A stretch of DNA of 64,000 nucleotides from Bacteroidales bacterium. GTDB lineage: Bacteria; Bacteroidota; Bacteroidia; Bacteroidales; P3. The notes beneath the pieces are model-generated. The model did not search any database and was not told where the DNA came from. It was given only the letters and a program-made list of their open reading frames with translations. The translations under genes and the position numbers were made by a program. This document shows, one piece after another, positions 34,655-43,532 of this stretch; position 1 is the first letter of the stretch, and the number at the start of each line of letters is the position of its first letter. The DNA is taken from assembly GCA_024681475.1 (NCBI GenBank), contig JAILAT010000022.1, forward strand, positions 62,001-126,000, written 5' to 3'.

Positions 34655-36013
34655 ATGAAAAGAACAATAATAACTATATTGATGTTGGCAGCCTGCCTAG
34701 GTGCCCAAGCGCAGTATCCTCATTGGGATTTCATCCTGGACACCATCAGCTATCCCGACACGTCGGGTGGCATCCAGTATAACCCCAAACCACAATTACC
34801 CAATGGCGGCGGAGCCCCTGGAGGAGGAACGTTAACTGTTGCACGCTTGCTTCAGCAATTCATCATCTCGGAACCCACCTTGGTGGAAGGGTTGGCTGGC
34901 ACTATTGACAGGGACACGATGTTCAATGTAATTTGGAGACCCTATATAGGTGATCTGGTGGACGAAACAGACTGGTCGCTTGTCAGTTTCTTCCTTTATC
35001 GTGAGCACAACGGGGTCTTTACCGTCATTGATTCGATTAGACTCGACACCATTCCCTTGCCCTGGCGGAGTTTCGATTATGGAATGTCATATGACACACC
35101 TATTGTCATTCCCCTTACGGAGAGCAAGTTCGCAGGCGACACGGCCTATCTTTTCGGCGTAAAACGCGAAGACTGCCCCACAGGCATCGACACCATCTAT
35201 GTCGGGTTTGGACCGACAAGTTGGATATACGATCCGCATTTCAACGGTTATGACTGTTGTTATCATTGTGCCATGTGGAGCCATACAGCCGTTTGGGAAC
35301 CGCCCGTTGTGTGGAAAACACATGAATGGCTCAACTATATCGGTGAACCCCAATCGGCTCCAGAATTAGAAGACTTTACGGATTGGGGCGGACTGTTTCT
35401 CAAGGTTCGGCGGCCACAGAATCCCACGCCTGGAGATGGCGACTTCACATGCCCCACACCGAAACATCTGAGTGTGGACAGCTATGTGGAGGATTGCGCC
35501 TTGCTGATGTGGAACACCAGCGAGCAACAGACCCTCTGGCAGGTGGCACTGCGCGAGGAGAACAGCTCCTGGGATCTGGGATCGATACAATCGTTCTCCA
35601 CGGCGGGCTTCGCCAACCTCTGCGGTCTGGACATCCAGAAGAGCTACTACGCCCGTGTGCGCGCCATCTGCGAGTACAACGACTCCGTCTATTACAGCGC
35701 CTGGAGCGACAGCGTGGCCGTGCGGCCCGGTGGGGCCGGCATCGACGGCGTGGAGCAGAACATGATGGTCCGCATGGTCCCCAACCCTGCCACTTCATTC
35801 GTAACCTTCAATGCCCCCTACGGTCTCAGCGGTGTGGAACTCTACGACCTGCAGGGCCGCAAGGTGGCCGAGCGATGGATGCCCGCCAACGCCAACGACA
35901 ACCTCGGCTCCATGAGCATGACCATGAGCCTCGCTGGCTTGCCCCATGGCACCTATGTCGCCGCCATCCACACCTTCGGCACCGTGGTGACCCGCAAACT
36001 GGTGGTGAAATAA
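34655..36013 (+). CDS. T9SS type A sorting-domain protein (type A, copy 1)
   Basis: A 452-residue exported protein: signal peptide to about residue 19 (GAQAQ), a novel N-terminal domain (about 20-260) with paired cysteines (GYDCCYHCAMW), a fibronectin-III-like module (about 270-365) with YVEDCALLMWNTSEQQ and SYYARVRAICEYNDS, and a C-terminal sorting domain (about 370-452) with MVPNPATSFVTF, GVELYDLQGRKV and GTYVAAIHTFGTVVTRKLVVK at the very end. Such domains send proteins across the outer membrane by T9SS, usually with anchoring. It is a paralogue of the gene at 37421. It is 24 bp upstream of the type B gene. The role of the N-terminal domain is unknown. Confidence 0.85.
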   Translation: MKRTIITILMLAACLGAQAQYPHWDFILDTISYPDTSGGIQYNPKPQLPNGGGAPGGGTLTVARLLQQFIISEPTLVEGLAGTIDRDTMFNVIWRPYIGDLVDETDWSLVSFFLYREHNGVFTVIDSIRLDTIPLPWRSFDYGMSYDTPIVIPLTESKFAGDTAYLFGVKREDCPTGIDTIYVGFGPTSWIYDPHFNGYDCCYHCAMWSHTAVWEPPVVWKTHEWLNYIGEPQSAPELEDFTDWGGLFLKVRRPQNPTPGDGDFTCPTPKHLSVDSYVEDCALLMWNTSEQQTLWQVALREENSSWDLGSIQSFSTAGFANLCGLDIQKSYYARVRAICEYNDSVYYSAWSDSVAVRPGGAGIDGVEQNMMVRMVPNPATSFVTFNAPYGLSGVELYDLQGRKVAERWMPANANDNLGSMSMTMSLAGLPHGTYVAAIHTFGTVVTRKLVVK

Positions 36014-36037
36014 GCGTATAACCCTTATATCATAATT

Positions 36038-37378
36038 ATGAACAAAAAAAAGTATCTTTTTCTCATGGTGATGCTGGTGTTGGTGCCAGGCGTGCTTCTT
36101 GCGCAGATTACAGCAAACACAGCTTCCGAGCATCTGAACAAGGTGATGCCTGACGGATCCATCCCTTATTACGGTTTCTCGACCAACATTAAATCCACCT
36201 ATACGGTGACCTACACCGAGACCAATACGGGACATTACTTTCAGGTAGTCTATCGTCCTGGTAGACAAGAATATCTTTCAGTGTTCCAAATCAGCGACAC
36301 GCTGTTTGTCGAGGCCATGGTACCCTATGGAACATCGCGTGTCTACTTCTGCGGACGCACGCGCAGCGGACATGGCTTCATCGGCCGCCTTCAAGTCGCA
36401 CCAAACGGCACCTTGTATTTCTACTATAACTGCCATTATCTTGTTTTCAACCAAGTCAAGGATGTTTTCAGAATTGCCACCCACAGAGGCATTTCAGACA
36501 ACGAGCCCTATATTGCTGCCATCGGAACCTCGACGAGTGGCGCCCCGGTACGTATCCATGTAGAGGAAGCTGTCACAAGCCTTGGTTATTTCAACTGGAA
36601 TTACGCTGTCAACAGCACGCCGTGCGTTTCACAGTTGTTCGATATTGTAGCCACCGACAACTACTTCGTCGTCTCGGGCAAGGATTCGGATGGCGACAAC
36701 TACATTTTGTCGCATTCCCCAGTGGCCAACAACACCTTCAGTAACAACTTCTATCTTTTCCCCACCGAGGATGCCCTTGTGAACACTGCCAAGCCCAACG
36801 TGGCATTGTCAGCCCTGGAGAACGACAGCGTCGCCGTGGCCTACTTGTATTACGGCACAAACCATCGGCAGATGTTGCATCTGGACTTGTGGAAGTGCGG
36901 ACAAATGTCGACAATACGGGGGCAGGAGACGCAATTGAGCGACAAAAGCATGCTGTACAACATGATATTCATGGAGGATACCGCACGGCTTGCCGTCTTG
37001 ACGGAGGATGGCGCGAACAACCGCTATGTCGTCCTCCTCGATGCCTATTCCACCATGAGCTATTCCACCGTGGGTCTCAACCCCACGATAGATGAATATC
37101 CCTTCGTGGCGCGGCAGTCGGGCAACCATTTCCTGCTGGGCAACGGCAAACAGGAGTGGTACCACTATTCGGCCCTGCTGCCCCCAGTGTATTGCATGCC
37201 CTATTGGGGATATCTTGTAGGTATGACAAACATTAAAGATGCCTATATGTGCACCCAAGACACTCAACAGATAGAGGCTGGGGGAAAGACGTTTCTATTT
37301 CAAAAAATAGAAAGGCCTATGTACTATTTTACATTTGATTGTAGAATGATCATACCCCATCCGTATATAGGTGAATGA
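36038..37378 (+). CDS. Exported protein of unknown function (type B)
   Basis: A 446-residue protein with a signal peptide (MNKKKYLFLMVMLVLVPGV... to about residue 23). The body is beta-rich with repeated short units, for example VSGKDSDGDNYILSHSP and LAVLTEDGANNRYVVLLDAYS, suggestive of a beta-propeller or beta-sandwich, but no family is recognised. It has no T9SS sorting domain. It lies between the two type A genes (24 and 42 bp), so it is presumably co-transcribed and may be a partner of the cargo. A deleted copy is at 34388-34604. Confidence 0.75.
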   Translation: MNKKKYLFLMVMLVLVPGVLLAQITANTASEHLNKVMPDGSIPYYGFSTNIKSTYTVTYTETNTGHYFQVVYRPGRQEYLSVFQISDTLFVEAMVPYGTSRVYFCGRTRSGHGFIGRLQVAPNGTLYFYYNCHYLVFNQVKDVFRIATHRGISDNEPYIAAIGTSTSGAPVRIHVEEAVTSLGYFNWNYAVNSTPCVSQLFDIVATDNYFVVSGKDSDGDNYILSHSPVANNTFSNNFYLFPTEDALVNTAKPNVALSALENDSVAVAYLYYGTNHRQMLHLDLWKCGQMSTIRGQETQLSDKSMLYNMIFMEDTARLAVLTEDGANNRYVVLLDAYSTMSYSTVGLNPTIDEYPFVARQSGNHFLLGNGKQEWYHYSALLPPVYCMPYWGYLVGMTNIKDAYMCTQDTQQIEAGGKTFLFQKIERPMYYFTFDCRMIIPHPYIGE

Positions 37379-37420
37379 AGCAGTAAGTAAGATTGATATT
37401 ACCACAATGAATACTAGAAT

Positions 37421-38788
37421 ATGAAACGAACAATAATCACCATCTTGTTGTTGGCAACCTGCATGGGTGCCAAAGCGCAGTTTCAGTTTCCCCATCTGGA
37501 TTTCATCACTGACACCATCAGCTACCCCGACACATCGGGTGGCATACAATATAATCCCAAACCGCAATTGACAAACGGCAACGGAATGCCAGCAGGAGGC
37601 ACAATTGCTGATTATCGCGTGTTACAGCAATATATTGTTTCGGAACCCACCTTGGTGGAGGGACTGGCCGGCACCGTCGACAGGGACACTTTATTCAACA
37701 TAGTTTGGAGACCATCCATTGGCAACCAGGTGGATACGAAAGACTGGTCGCTTGTCAGTTTCTTCCTCTATCGTGAGCACAACGGCATTTTCACGGTAAT
37801 CGACTCAATTCGACTGGACACCATCCCTTTGCCATGGCGAAGCTACGATTATGGGCTGGCGTGTGGTGAGTATCCCGTTGTCATCCCCCTCACGGAAAGC
37901 AAGTTCGCCGGCGACACGGCCTACCTTTTCGGCGTGAAACGGCTGGACTGCCCCACAGGCATCGACACCATCTATATCGGGTTTGGACCGACAGGTTGGA
38001 TATACGATCCCAATTACATCGGTTTTACATGTTGCTATCATTGTGCCATGTGGAACCATATTGGTGCGTGGGAACCGCGCGTTGAATGGAGAGTCCATGA
38101 ATGGCTCAATCATATAGGAGAAATTGAACCGACAGAAGGGTGGGAAGACATTTCAAATTGGGGAGGTCTGTTTCTCAAGGTGCGTCGTCCACAGGAGTCC
38201 ACACCGGGGGATGACGACTTCGCCTGCCCCAAGCCGAAACACCTGCGCGTGGACAGCTACGTGGAGGACTGCGCCCTGCTGATGTGGAACACCAGCGAGT
38301 ACCAGACCCTGTGGCAGGTGGCCCTGCGCGAGGAGAACAGCTTCTGGGAACTGGGCACGATACAATCGTTCACCACGGCGGGCTTCGCCAACCTCTGCGG
38401 TCTGGACGTCCAGAAGAACTACTACGCCCGTGTGCGCGCCATCTGCGAGCACAACGACTCCGTCTACTACAGCGCCTGGAGCGACAGCGTGGCCGTGCGG
38501 CCCCAGCAGGCCGGCATCGGCAGCGTGGAACAGAACATGATGGTCACCATGGCCCCCAACCCTGCATCGACTTCTGTCACCTTCAACGCCCCCTACGGTC
38601 TCAGCGGTGTGGAGCTCTACGACCTGCAGGGCCGCAAGGTGGCCGAGCGATGGATGCCCGCCAACGCCGACGACAACCTCGGCTCCATGAGCATGACCAT
38701 GAGCCTCGCTGGCTTGCCTCACGGCACCTACGTGGCCGCCATCCACACCTTCGGCACCGTGGTAACCCGCAAACTGGTGGTGAGGTAA
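37421..38788 (+). CDS. T9SS type A sorting-domain protein (type A, copy 2)
   Basis: A 455-residue paralogue of the protein at 34655, with the same signal peptide, N-terminal domain (including TCCYHCAMWNH), fibronectin-III-like module and C-terminal sorting domain. The last 180 residues or so are almost the same in both, while the N-terminal part differs at more positions. The final residues are VVTRKLVVR. It ends the A-B-A group and is followed by a hairpin at 38814. The start is the ATG that opens the signal peptide. Confidence 0.85.
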   Translation: MKRTIITILLLATCMGAKAQFQFPHLDFITDTISYPDTSGGIQYNPKPQLTNGNGMPAGGTIADYRVLQQYIVSEPTLVEGLAGTVDRDTLFNIVWRPSIGNQVDTKDWSLVSFFLYREHNGIFTVIDSIRLDTIPLPWRSYDYGLACGEYPVVIPLTESKFAGDTAYLFGVKRLDCPTGIDTIYIGFGPTGWIYDPNYIGFTCCYHCAMWNHIGAWEPRVEWRVHEWLNHIGEIEPTEGWEDISNWGGLFLKVRRPQESTPGDDDFACPKPKHLRVDSYVEDCALLMWNTSEYQTLWQVALREENSFWELGTIQSFTTAGFANLCGLDVQKNYYARVRAICEHNDSVYYSAWSDSVAVRPQQAGIGSVEQNMMVTMAPNPASTSVTFNAPYGLSGVELYDLQGRKVAERWMPANADDNLGSMSMTMSLAGLPHGTYVAAIHTFGTVVTRKLVVR

Positions 38789-38813
38789 TCCGGATTGACA
38801 TAGCAATACAATG

Positions 38814-38848
38814 CAATGGGAGGGGGCGCCGTGCGCCTCCTCCCATTG
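38814..38848. terminator. Bidirectional terminator between convergent genes
   Basis: CAATGGGAGG and CCTCCCATTG-type arms pair around GCGCC/GGCGC-like bases (38814-38848), between the type A copy 2 stop and the aqpZ stop. No T-run is obvious. Confidence 0.65.
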
Positions 38849-38880
38849 TTCATCAGGTACCATTATGGTATCAAAATATC

Positions 38881-39600
38881 TTATTTCTTCTTGGGGGCCA
38901 CGCACTTGTAGCAGAGGCCTGCGAGGGCAGCACCTACGAGGGGTGCTACGATGAAGAGCCACAGCTGGCCACAGGCGCTCCATTCACCGACATTGGTGCT
39001 GAAGATAGCTTGGCTGATGCTGCGGGCGGGGTTGACGCTGGTGTTGGTCAGCGGGATGCTGACGAGGTGGATGAGCGTCAAGGTGAGGCCGATGGCGAGG
39101 CCGGCGGCCTTGGGATTGCTACGCTCGTCGGTGGCACCGAGGATGACCATCAGGAAGACGAAGGTGAGCACGGCCTCGACAAGGAAGGCACCGCCCATCG
39201 ATACAGCAAGGTAACCGCTTCCGTCGCCACCACAGGCCTCACGGAAGCTATTGCCAAAGCCGTTGGCGGCAAAGACACCCGTTGCAGCATCGGTGGTGTT
39301 GATCCACACGACATAGAGGATAGCGGCGGCGATGATGGCGCCAACAATCTGGCTGACCCAGTAGAGAAGCATCTCCGTGAGCTTCATACGTCCGTTGACC
39401 CACACGCCGAAGGAGACGGCAGGGTTGAGATGGGCACCGCTGACATGGCCAATACCGTAAGCCATGGCGATGACGGTGAGGCCGAAAGCGAGGGCCACAC
39501 CAATGAAACCTACGTGGCCGAACAGGGCAGTGCCGCAGCCACCGAGAACAAGCACGAATGTGCCCAGACATTCGGCTAGCATCTTGTTAGTAATCTTCAT
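38881..39600 (-). CDS. aqpZ: Aquaporin Z
   Basis: A 239-residue MIP-family channel with six membrane helices and both pore loops: SGAHLNPAVSF (about residue 54) and TNTSVNPARSI (about 184). The segment TLTLIHLVSIPLTNTSVNPA supplies the His and Arg of the water-selective filter as in E. coli AqpZ, so water rather than glycerol is the likely substrate. It is in the inner membrane. It is 96 bp after aroE on the same strand and ends against the hairpin at 38814. Confidence 0.92.
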   Translation of the reverse strand: MKITNKMLAECLGTFVLVLGGCGTALFGHVGFIGVALAFGLTVIAMAYGIGHVSGAHLNPAVSFGVWVNGRMKLTEMLLYWVSQIVGAIIAAAILYVVWINTTDAATGVFAANGFGNSFREACGGDGSGYLAVSMGGAFLVEAVLTFVFLMVILGATDERSNPKAAGLAIGLTLTLIHLVSIPLTNTSVNPARSISQAIFSTNVGEWSACGQLWLFIVAPLVGAALAGLCYKCVAPKKK

Positions 39601-39696
39601 AATTGTAGTGTTTTAATGGTTAGTTTCTATTTTTAACGAAAGAAGGGTCGAAATATTGTGCATGGCGCACGTTTTTTTGAGGAGCGACCATCCATA

Positions 39697-40476
39697 CTAG
39701 TCCATCAGCGTCAGGAATCCGCTAAGCAGGGCTTGACGGTGGAGCATGTCGAGGCCGTTGGCCGTGGCGGCGCCATGCGCGGCGGCATCGCGGAGGAAGG
39801 GAGTCTGTCCAGGGTTGTATATCAAGTCGTAGCATAGATGTCGCGGGCTCCACAGGTCGGGACGCGGCCAAGGGCTGCAGGCCTGCCAAGGGGTGCCGCT
39901 CATGCCTACTGGAGTGGCGTTGACGACGAGGTGGGGAGCGTCGGGACGCTCCTTGTCGGCGGCGAGGGCCACCGCATCGCTGTACGACAACTCGTCGGGC
40001 TTCGCGGGTGTGCGGCTGACATAGCGATAGCCTATATGACAGCGCTCCAAAGCCCATGCCACAGCGTGTGCGGCGCCTCCGGTGCCGAGGATGAGGGCGT
40101 GGCGATGCCACGGCTGCAGCAAAGTGCTGAGTGTCTGCAGAAAAGCGGGGGCATCGGTGTTGCGGCCATAGAGCCTCAGGCTGCCATCGCCGTTGCGACG
40201 CACCTCGACGACATTGACAGCACCGATGGCGGCGGACTCGGGCGACAGCTCGTCGAGCAGGGGAAGGATGGCGCGCTTGTAGGGGATGGTGACATTGAAG
40301 GCCCGCAAGCGGCGCTCGGCGACGACGGCGCGCAACGCGTCGAGACTGTCGAGCTCGACGAGGGCATAGTCGCGGTCGTCGATGCCTCGGTCACGGCACT
40401 GGTCATCGAACCAGTGTTGCGACCAAGAGTGTGACAACTTACTGCCAATCAATGCAAAGTGTAGCCTGTCATCCAT
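39697..40476 (-). CDS. aroE: Shikimate dehydrogenase
   Basis: A 259-residue enzyme for NADPH-dependent reduction of 3-dehydroshikimate in aromatic amino acid synthesis. Visible are LIGSKLSHSWSQ (residue 9), AFNVTIPYK near 60 with the catalytic lysine, YGRNTDAPAF near 104 with the catalytic aspartate, the nucleotide loop ILGTGGAAHAVAWAL near 128, and VVNATPVGMSG near 187. The length is normal for the short form. It has its own promoter box and is followed by aqpZ. Confidence 0.93.
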   Translation of the reverse strand: MDDRLHFALIGSKLSHSWSQHWFDDQCRDRGIDDRDYALVELDSLDALRAVVAERRLRAFNVTIPYKRAILPLLDELSPESAAIGAVNVVEVRRNGDGSLRLYGRNTDAPAFLQTLSTLLQPWHRHALILGTGGAAHAVAWALERCHIGYRYVSRTPAKPDELSYSDAVALAADKERPDAPHLVVNATPVGMSGTPWQACSPWPRPDLWSPRHLCYDLIYNPGQTPFLRDAAAHGAATANGLDMLHRQALLSGFLTLMD

Positions 40477-40500
40477 CGTTTTTTCCGGTTATCGCTTTTG

Positions 40501-40508
40501 CAAAATTA
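40501..40508 (-). promoter_or_regulatory. -7 promoter box of aroE
   Basis: The minus strand reads TAATTTTG, 25 bp before the aroE start. The divergent rhomboid promoter lies 66 bp away. Confidence 0.5.
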
Positions 40509-40574
40509 TATTTTTTTTCTCGATTGCCCAACATTTTTTCGTTTTTCGGGTGCTTTTATGCCTTGTTGATAATT

Positions 40575-40608
40575 TTTGCCAAAGTGTAAAAAAAAGATAG
40601 TATATTTG
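40575..40608 (+). promoter_or_regulatory. Promoter of the rhomboid gene
   Basis: TTTG at 40575-40578 and TATATTTG at 40601-40608 are 22 bp apart; the start codon is 100 bp beyond. Confidence 0.55.
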
Positions 40609-40708
40609 TAAGTTAATAGGAGCAGTAAAGGAATGCCCTTATCTGCTTAATATAGAATACATTGTCAATAATGTTGATGGTGGTATTTGCAACAGAAATA
40701 AATGATTT

Positions 40709-41650
40709 ATGAAAAACAACCAATCATATAGCCGATTCAATAATGGTCCTCAAGGTCATCTGGGCAGCAACTTCGGAGCTTTTCTGCGGAGCAAGAGCCT
40801 GCTGTCTATCATCGTGATAGTCTGTTCAGTGCTGTGGGTGGTGACGCTGACGTTCCCCATTGTGGACTACCTGATGGTGAGGCCCCATGGCTGGATGAGC
40901 GGCACGATGATGAAATGGCTGGCGCTGTCGTCGGAGGGCGGCGACCTGCTGACGCACCCGTGGACGCTGGTGACCTACCTGTTCCTGCACCACGGCCTGT
41001 GGCATTGGCTGTTCAGCATGATAATGCTCTACGTGGCGGGCACCATGTGTTACCGCTACCTGGGTTCGCGGCGTTTCGCATGGCTTTTCTTCCTCTGCGG
41101 CTTGGCGGGAGCCTTGTTCTACCTGCTGATTTGCAGCATCTTCCCCATCGGACGCTATAGCACTTCCTACGCCATAGGAGCCTCCACGGCGGCGCTGGGG
41201 GTGTTTACTGCCGTGGCTTTCTACGCCCCCAACCAGGAGATAGGGTTCTGGCTGGTGCGCACTTTCAACGTGAAAATGAAGTGGATTGCGGTGGCTTTTA
41301 TCGTGCTGGACCTGCTGTTCATCCCGGTGTCCAATGCCGGCGGCCACATCGCACACCTGGGCGGCATGCTCTGCGGCCTGCTGTACGTGGTGGTGATGCG
41401 AAGCCGCAACTGGCAGCCGCTGTTCCAACACGCCGGCAAAGGTCCTCGCATCAGGAAACAGCGCACCACAAGAAGCCAACAGTCCAACGGTGCCTCGGAA
41501 GCCAGCACGATGGACGACGGAGAATACAACCGCCGCAAACATGAAGAGCAGGCCCGTGTGGACGCCATCCTCGACAAGATTTCCAAGTCGGGCTACGACA
41601 ACCTGTCGAAAGAGGACAAAGAATTCCTGTTCCACTACAAAGCACACTAA
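40709..41650 (+). CDS. Rhomboid-family intramembrane serine protease
   Basis: A 313-residue protein with about six membrane helices. The catalytic serine is in YAIGASTAALG (about residue 158) and the histidine in NAGGHIAHLGGM (about 213). The HHGLWHWLFSM segment near 94 is the conserved loop and helix of the family. A charged cytoplasmic tail (about 235-313) ends with a D/K-rich helix. The enzyme cuts membrane proteins within or near the bilayer. It is followed by an EEP-family protein at 36 bp, which suggests an operon. Substrates are unknown. Confidence 0.9.
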   Translation: MKNNQSYSRFNNGPQGHLGSNFGAFLRSKSLLSIIVIVCSVLWVVTLTFPIVDYLMVRPHGWMSGTMMKWLALSSEGGDLLTHPWTLVTYLFLHHGLWHWLFSMIMLYVAGTMCYRYLGSRRFAWLFFLCGLAGALFYLLICSIFPIGRYSTSYAIGASTAALGVFTAVAFYAPNQEIGFWLVRTFNVKMKWIAVAFIVLDLLFIPVSNAGGHIAHLGGMLCGLLYVVVMRSRNWQPLFQHAGKGPRIRKQRTTRSQQSNGASEASTMDDGEYNRRKHEEQARVDAILDKISKSGYDNLSKEDKEFLFHYKAH

Positions 41651-41686
41651 TCACACGAACTATCATATAGAAAGGACTGGTCCGAA

Positions 41687-42829
41687 ATGAAAAAAATACT
41701 GAAATACCTATTACTAATACTGAACATCATCGCCGCACTGCTCTATCTGGGTTCGACGCTGGCCGGCGTGGCAGAGCCCGACGACAAGACGCTCTGGCTC
41801 TCGCTGATGAGCTACGGATTCCTGCATCTGCTGATAATCAACGTGATCTTTTCGCTGCTCTGGATGATGGCGAAAAGCAAATGGTTCCTGCTGTCGCTGG
41901 TGGTCATCGCCGTGCGGTGCAACTTTCTGCCCTCCTTCTTCCAAGTGGGCGGAGTGGAGACGCTGACCGCCGATGAGCTGTCGGACATGAAGGCGCTGAA
42001 AGTGATGACATTCAACGTACACAGATTTCAGGATGTGGCCGAAAATGCCGAGCTGCTGGACACCAACATGCTGCAGTTCCTGGCGCTGGTGGACGAGGAG
42101 CATCCCGACGTGCTGTCGATGCAGGAATACATAGGCCGTGGCGACACCGTGCAGCTGACCACACGGCTGGCCGAGCGTGGTTACCGCTACCAGGCATCTG
42201 GATACCAGAACAATATGATGACCAGCGAAGTCATCTTCTCGAAATGGCCCATCGTGGGCAAAGCGACGCTGGGCGAGCACACCAACTTCTTCGTCGAGCT
42301 GCTCGTTGGCGACACGCTGCGCGGCGGCGACACCGTGAGGCTCTACTGTCTGCACCTGCAATCCTACAGGCTCGACGACAGCGACCATGCCGAGTTGAGC
42401 AAACTGGCCCACGGCACCATGGACAGCTCCACAGGACGCAGCACATACCACAAATTCCGCGAAACGATACTCGCCCATAACGAAGAGTGGAAACAGATCA
42501 AGCCGTCGCTCGACAGCTGCCACCACGCCTACATCGTCACCGGCGACTTCAACGAGACACCGGCATCCTACCTCTACCGCCAGATGAACAAGATGATGAA
42601 AGACAGCTACCGCGAAGCCGGTCAGGGTTTCAGCACCACCTACCATGGCGAGTTTGCCAACCTACGCCACGGCATCTATCTGGCCTATCGCATCGACTAT
42701 GTGATGCATTCCGCCTCGCTGAAGGCTCGCAGCTACCGCCGCGTGCGCACCGACATCTCGGACCACTACCCGGTGGTGGTCACCCTGGCGATGGCAGCGG
42801 ATGAAAAAGAGCGCGACAACGAGCACTAA
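41687..42829 (+). CDS. Membrane-anchored endonuclease/exonuclease/phosphatase family protein
   Basis: A 380-residue protein with three N-terminal membrane segments (about 5-27, 39-60 and 65-80) and an EEP domain: KVMTFNVHRF near residue 106, LSMQEYIG near 144 (metal-binding Glu), VTGDFNETPASYLY near 285 (Asp and Asn), and ISDHYPVVV near 360 (catalytic His). The family includes nucleases and phosphatases acting on many substrates; the domain is likely on the periplasmic side. It sits between the rhomboid gene and nth, 13 bp before the latter. Confidence 0.85.
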   Translation: MKKILKYLLLILNIIAALLYLGSTLAGVAEPDDKTLWLSLMSYGFLHLLIINVIFSLLWMMAKSKWFLLSLVVIAVRCNFLPSFFQVGGVETLTADELSDMKALKVMTFNVHRFQDVAENAELLDTNMLQFLALVDEEHPDVLSMQEYIGRGDTVQLTTRLAERGYRYQASGYQNNMMTSEVIFSKWPIVGKATLGEHTNFFVELLVGDTLRGGDTVRLYCLHLQSYRLDDSDHAELSKLAHGTMDSSTGRSTYHKFRETILAHNEEWKQIKPSLDSCHHAYIVTGDFNETPASYLYRQMNKMMKDSYREAGQGFSTTYHGEFANLRHGIYLAYRIDYVMHSASLKARSYRRVRTDISDHYPVVVTLAMAADEKERDNEH

Positions 42830-42842
42830 CACACTGACAATC

Positions 42843-43532
42843 ATGCGAACTGAAGAGAGATACAAAAAGATAATAGCCTATTTCGAGGCCACACGGCCGG
42901 TGGCGGAGAGCGAGTTGGAATACAACGACCCCTTCCAGCTGCTGACGGCCGTCATCCTCTCGGCGCAGTGCACCGACAAGCGCGTCAACATGGTGACACC
43001 GGCACTCTTCGCCGCCTACCCCGACGCGAAAGCCATGGCGGCGGCATCGGTGGAGGACATCTTCCACTATATAAAGTCGGTGTCGTATCCCAACAACAAA
43101 AGCCGCCATCTGAAAGGCATGGCCGAGAAGCTGGTGAGCGACTTCGGCGGCGAGGTGCCCAGCGACGTGGAGGCCATGCAGACACTGCCCGGCGTGGGAC
43201 GCAAGACAGCCAACGTGGTGGCAGCGGTGATCTACAACCAGGCCGTGATGCCGGTGGACACCCACGTCTTCCGCGTGTCGGAACGGCTGGGACTGACGAC
43301 ACGCTCCAAGACACCGCTGCAGACCGAGCTGACGCTGGAGAAACACATACCGCCCGAAAAGATACCCATAGCGCACCATTGGCTGATACTGCACGGCCGC
43401 TACGTGTGCACAGCCCGCGCGCCGCACTGCAGCGAATGCGGCCTCACCGCCCTGTGCCGCCACTACGCCACACTGCAACGACGCAAAGCCAAGGAAACGG
43501 GGCCAAACACTGAGAAGGAGGGCCGCCTATGA
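42843..43532 (+). CDS. nth: Endonuclease III
   Basis: A 229-residue base-excision repair glycosylase and AP lyase. The helix-hairpin-helix is at LPGVGRKTANVV (about residue 116), the catalytic Asp in PVDTHVFRVSERL (about 139) and the [4Fe-4S] cluster ligands in CTARAPHCSECGLTALC (Cys spacing 6-2-5) near 196-212. The ATG at 42843 (MRTEER) is chosen over one 14 codons upstream that overlaps the previous gene. Its stop overlaps the start of the next gene (ATGA). Confidence 0.95.
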   Translation: MRTEERYKKIIAYFEATRPVAESELEYNDPFQLLTAVILSAQCTDKRVNMVTPALFAAYPDAKAMAAASVEDIFHYIKSVSYPNNKSRHLKGMAEKLVSDFGGEVPSDVEAMQTLPGVGRKTANVVAAVIYNQAVMPVDTHVFRVSERLGLTTRSKTPLQTELTLEKHIPPEKIPIAHHWLILHGRYVCTARAPHCSECGLTALCRHYATLQRRKAKETGPNTEKEGRL

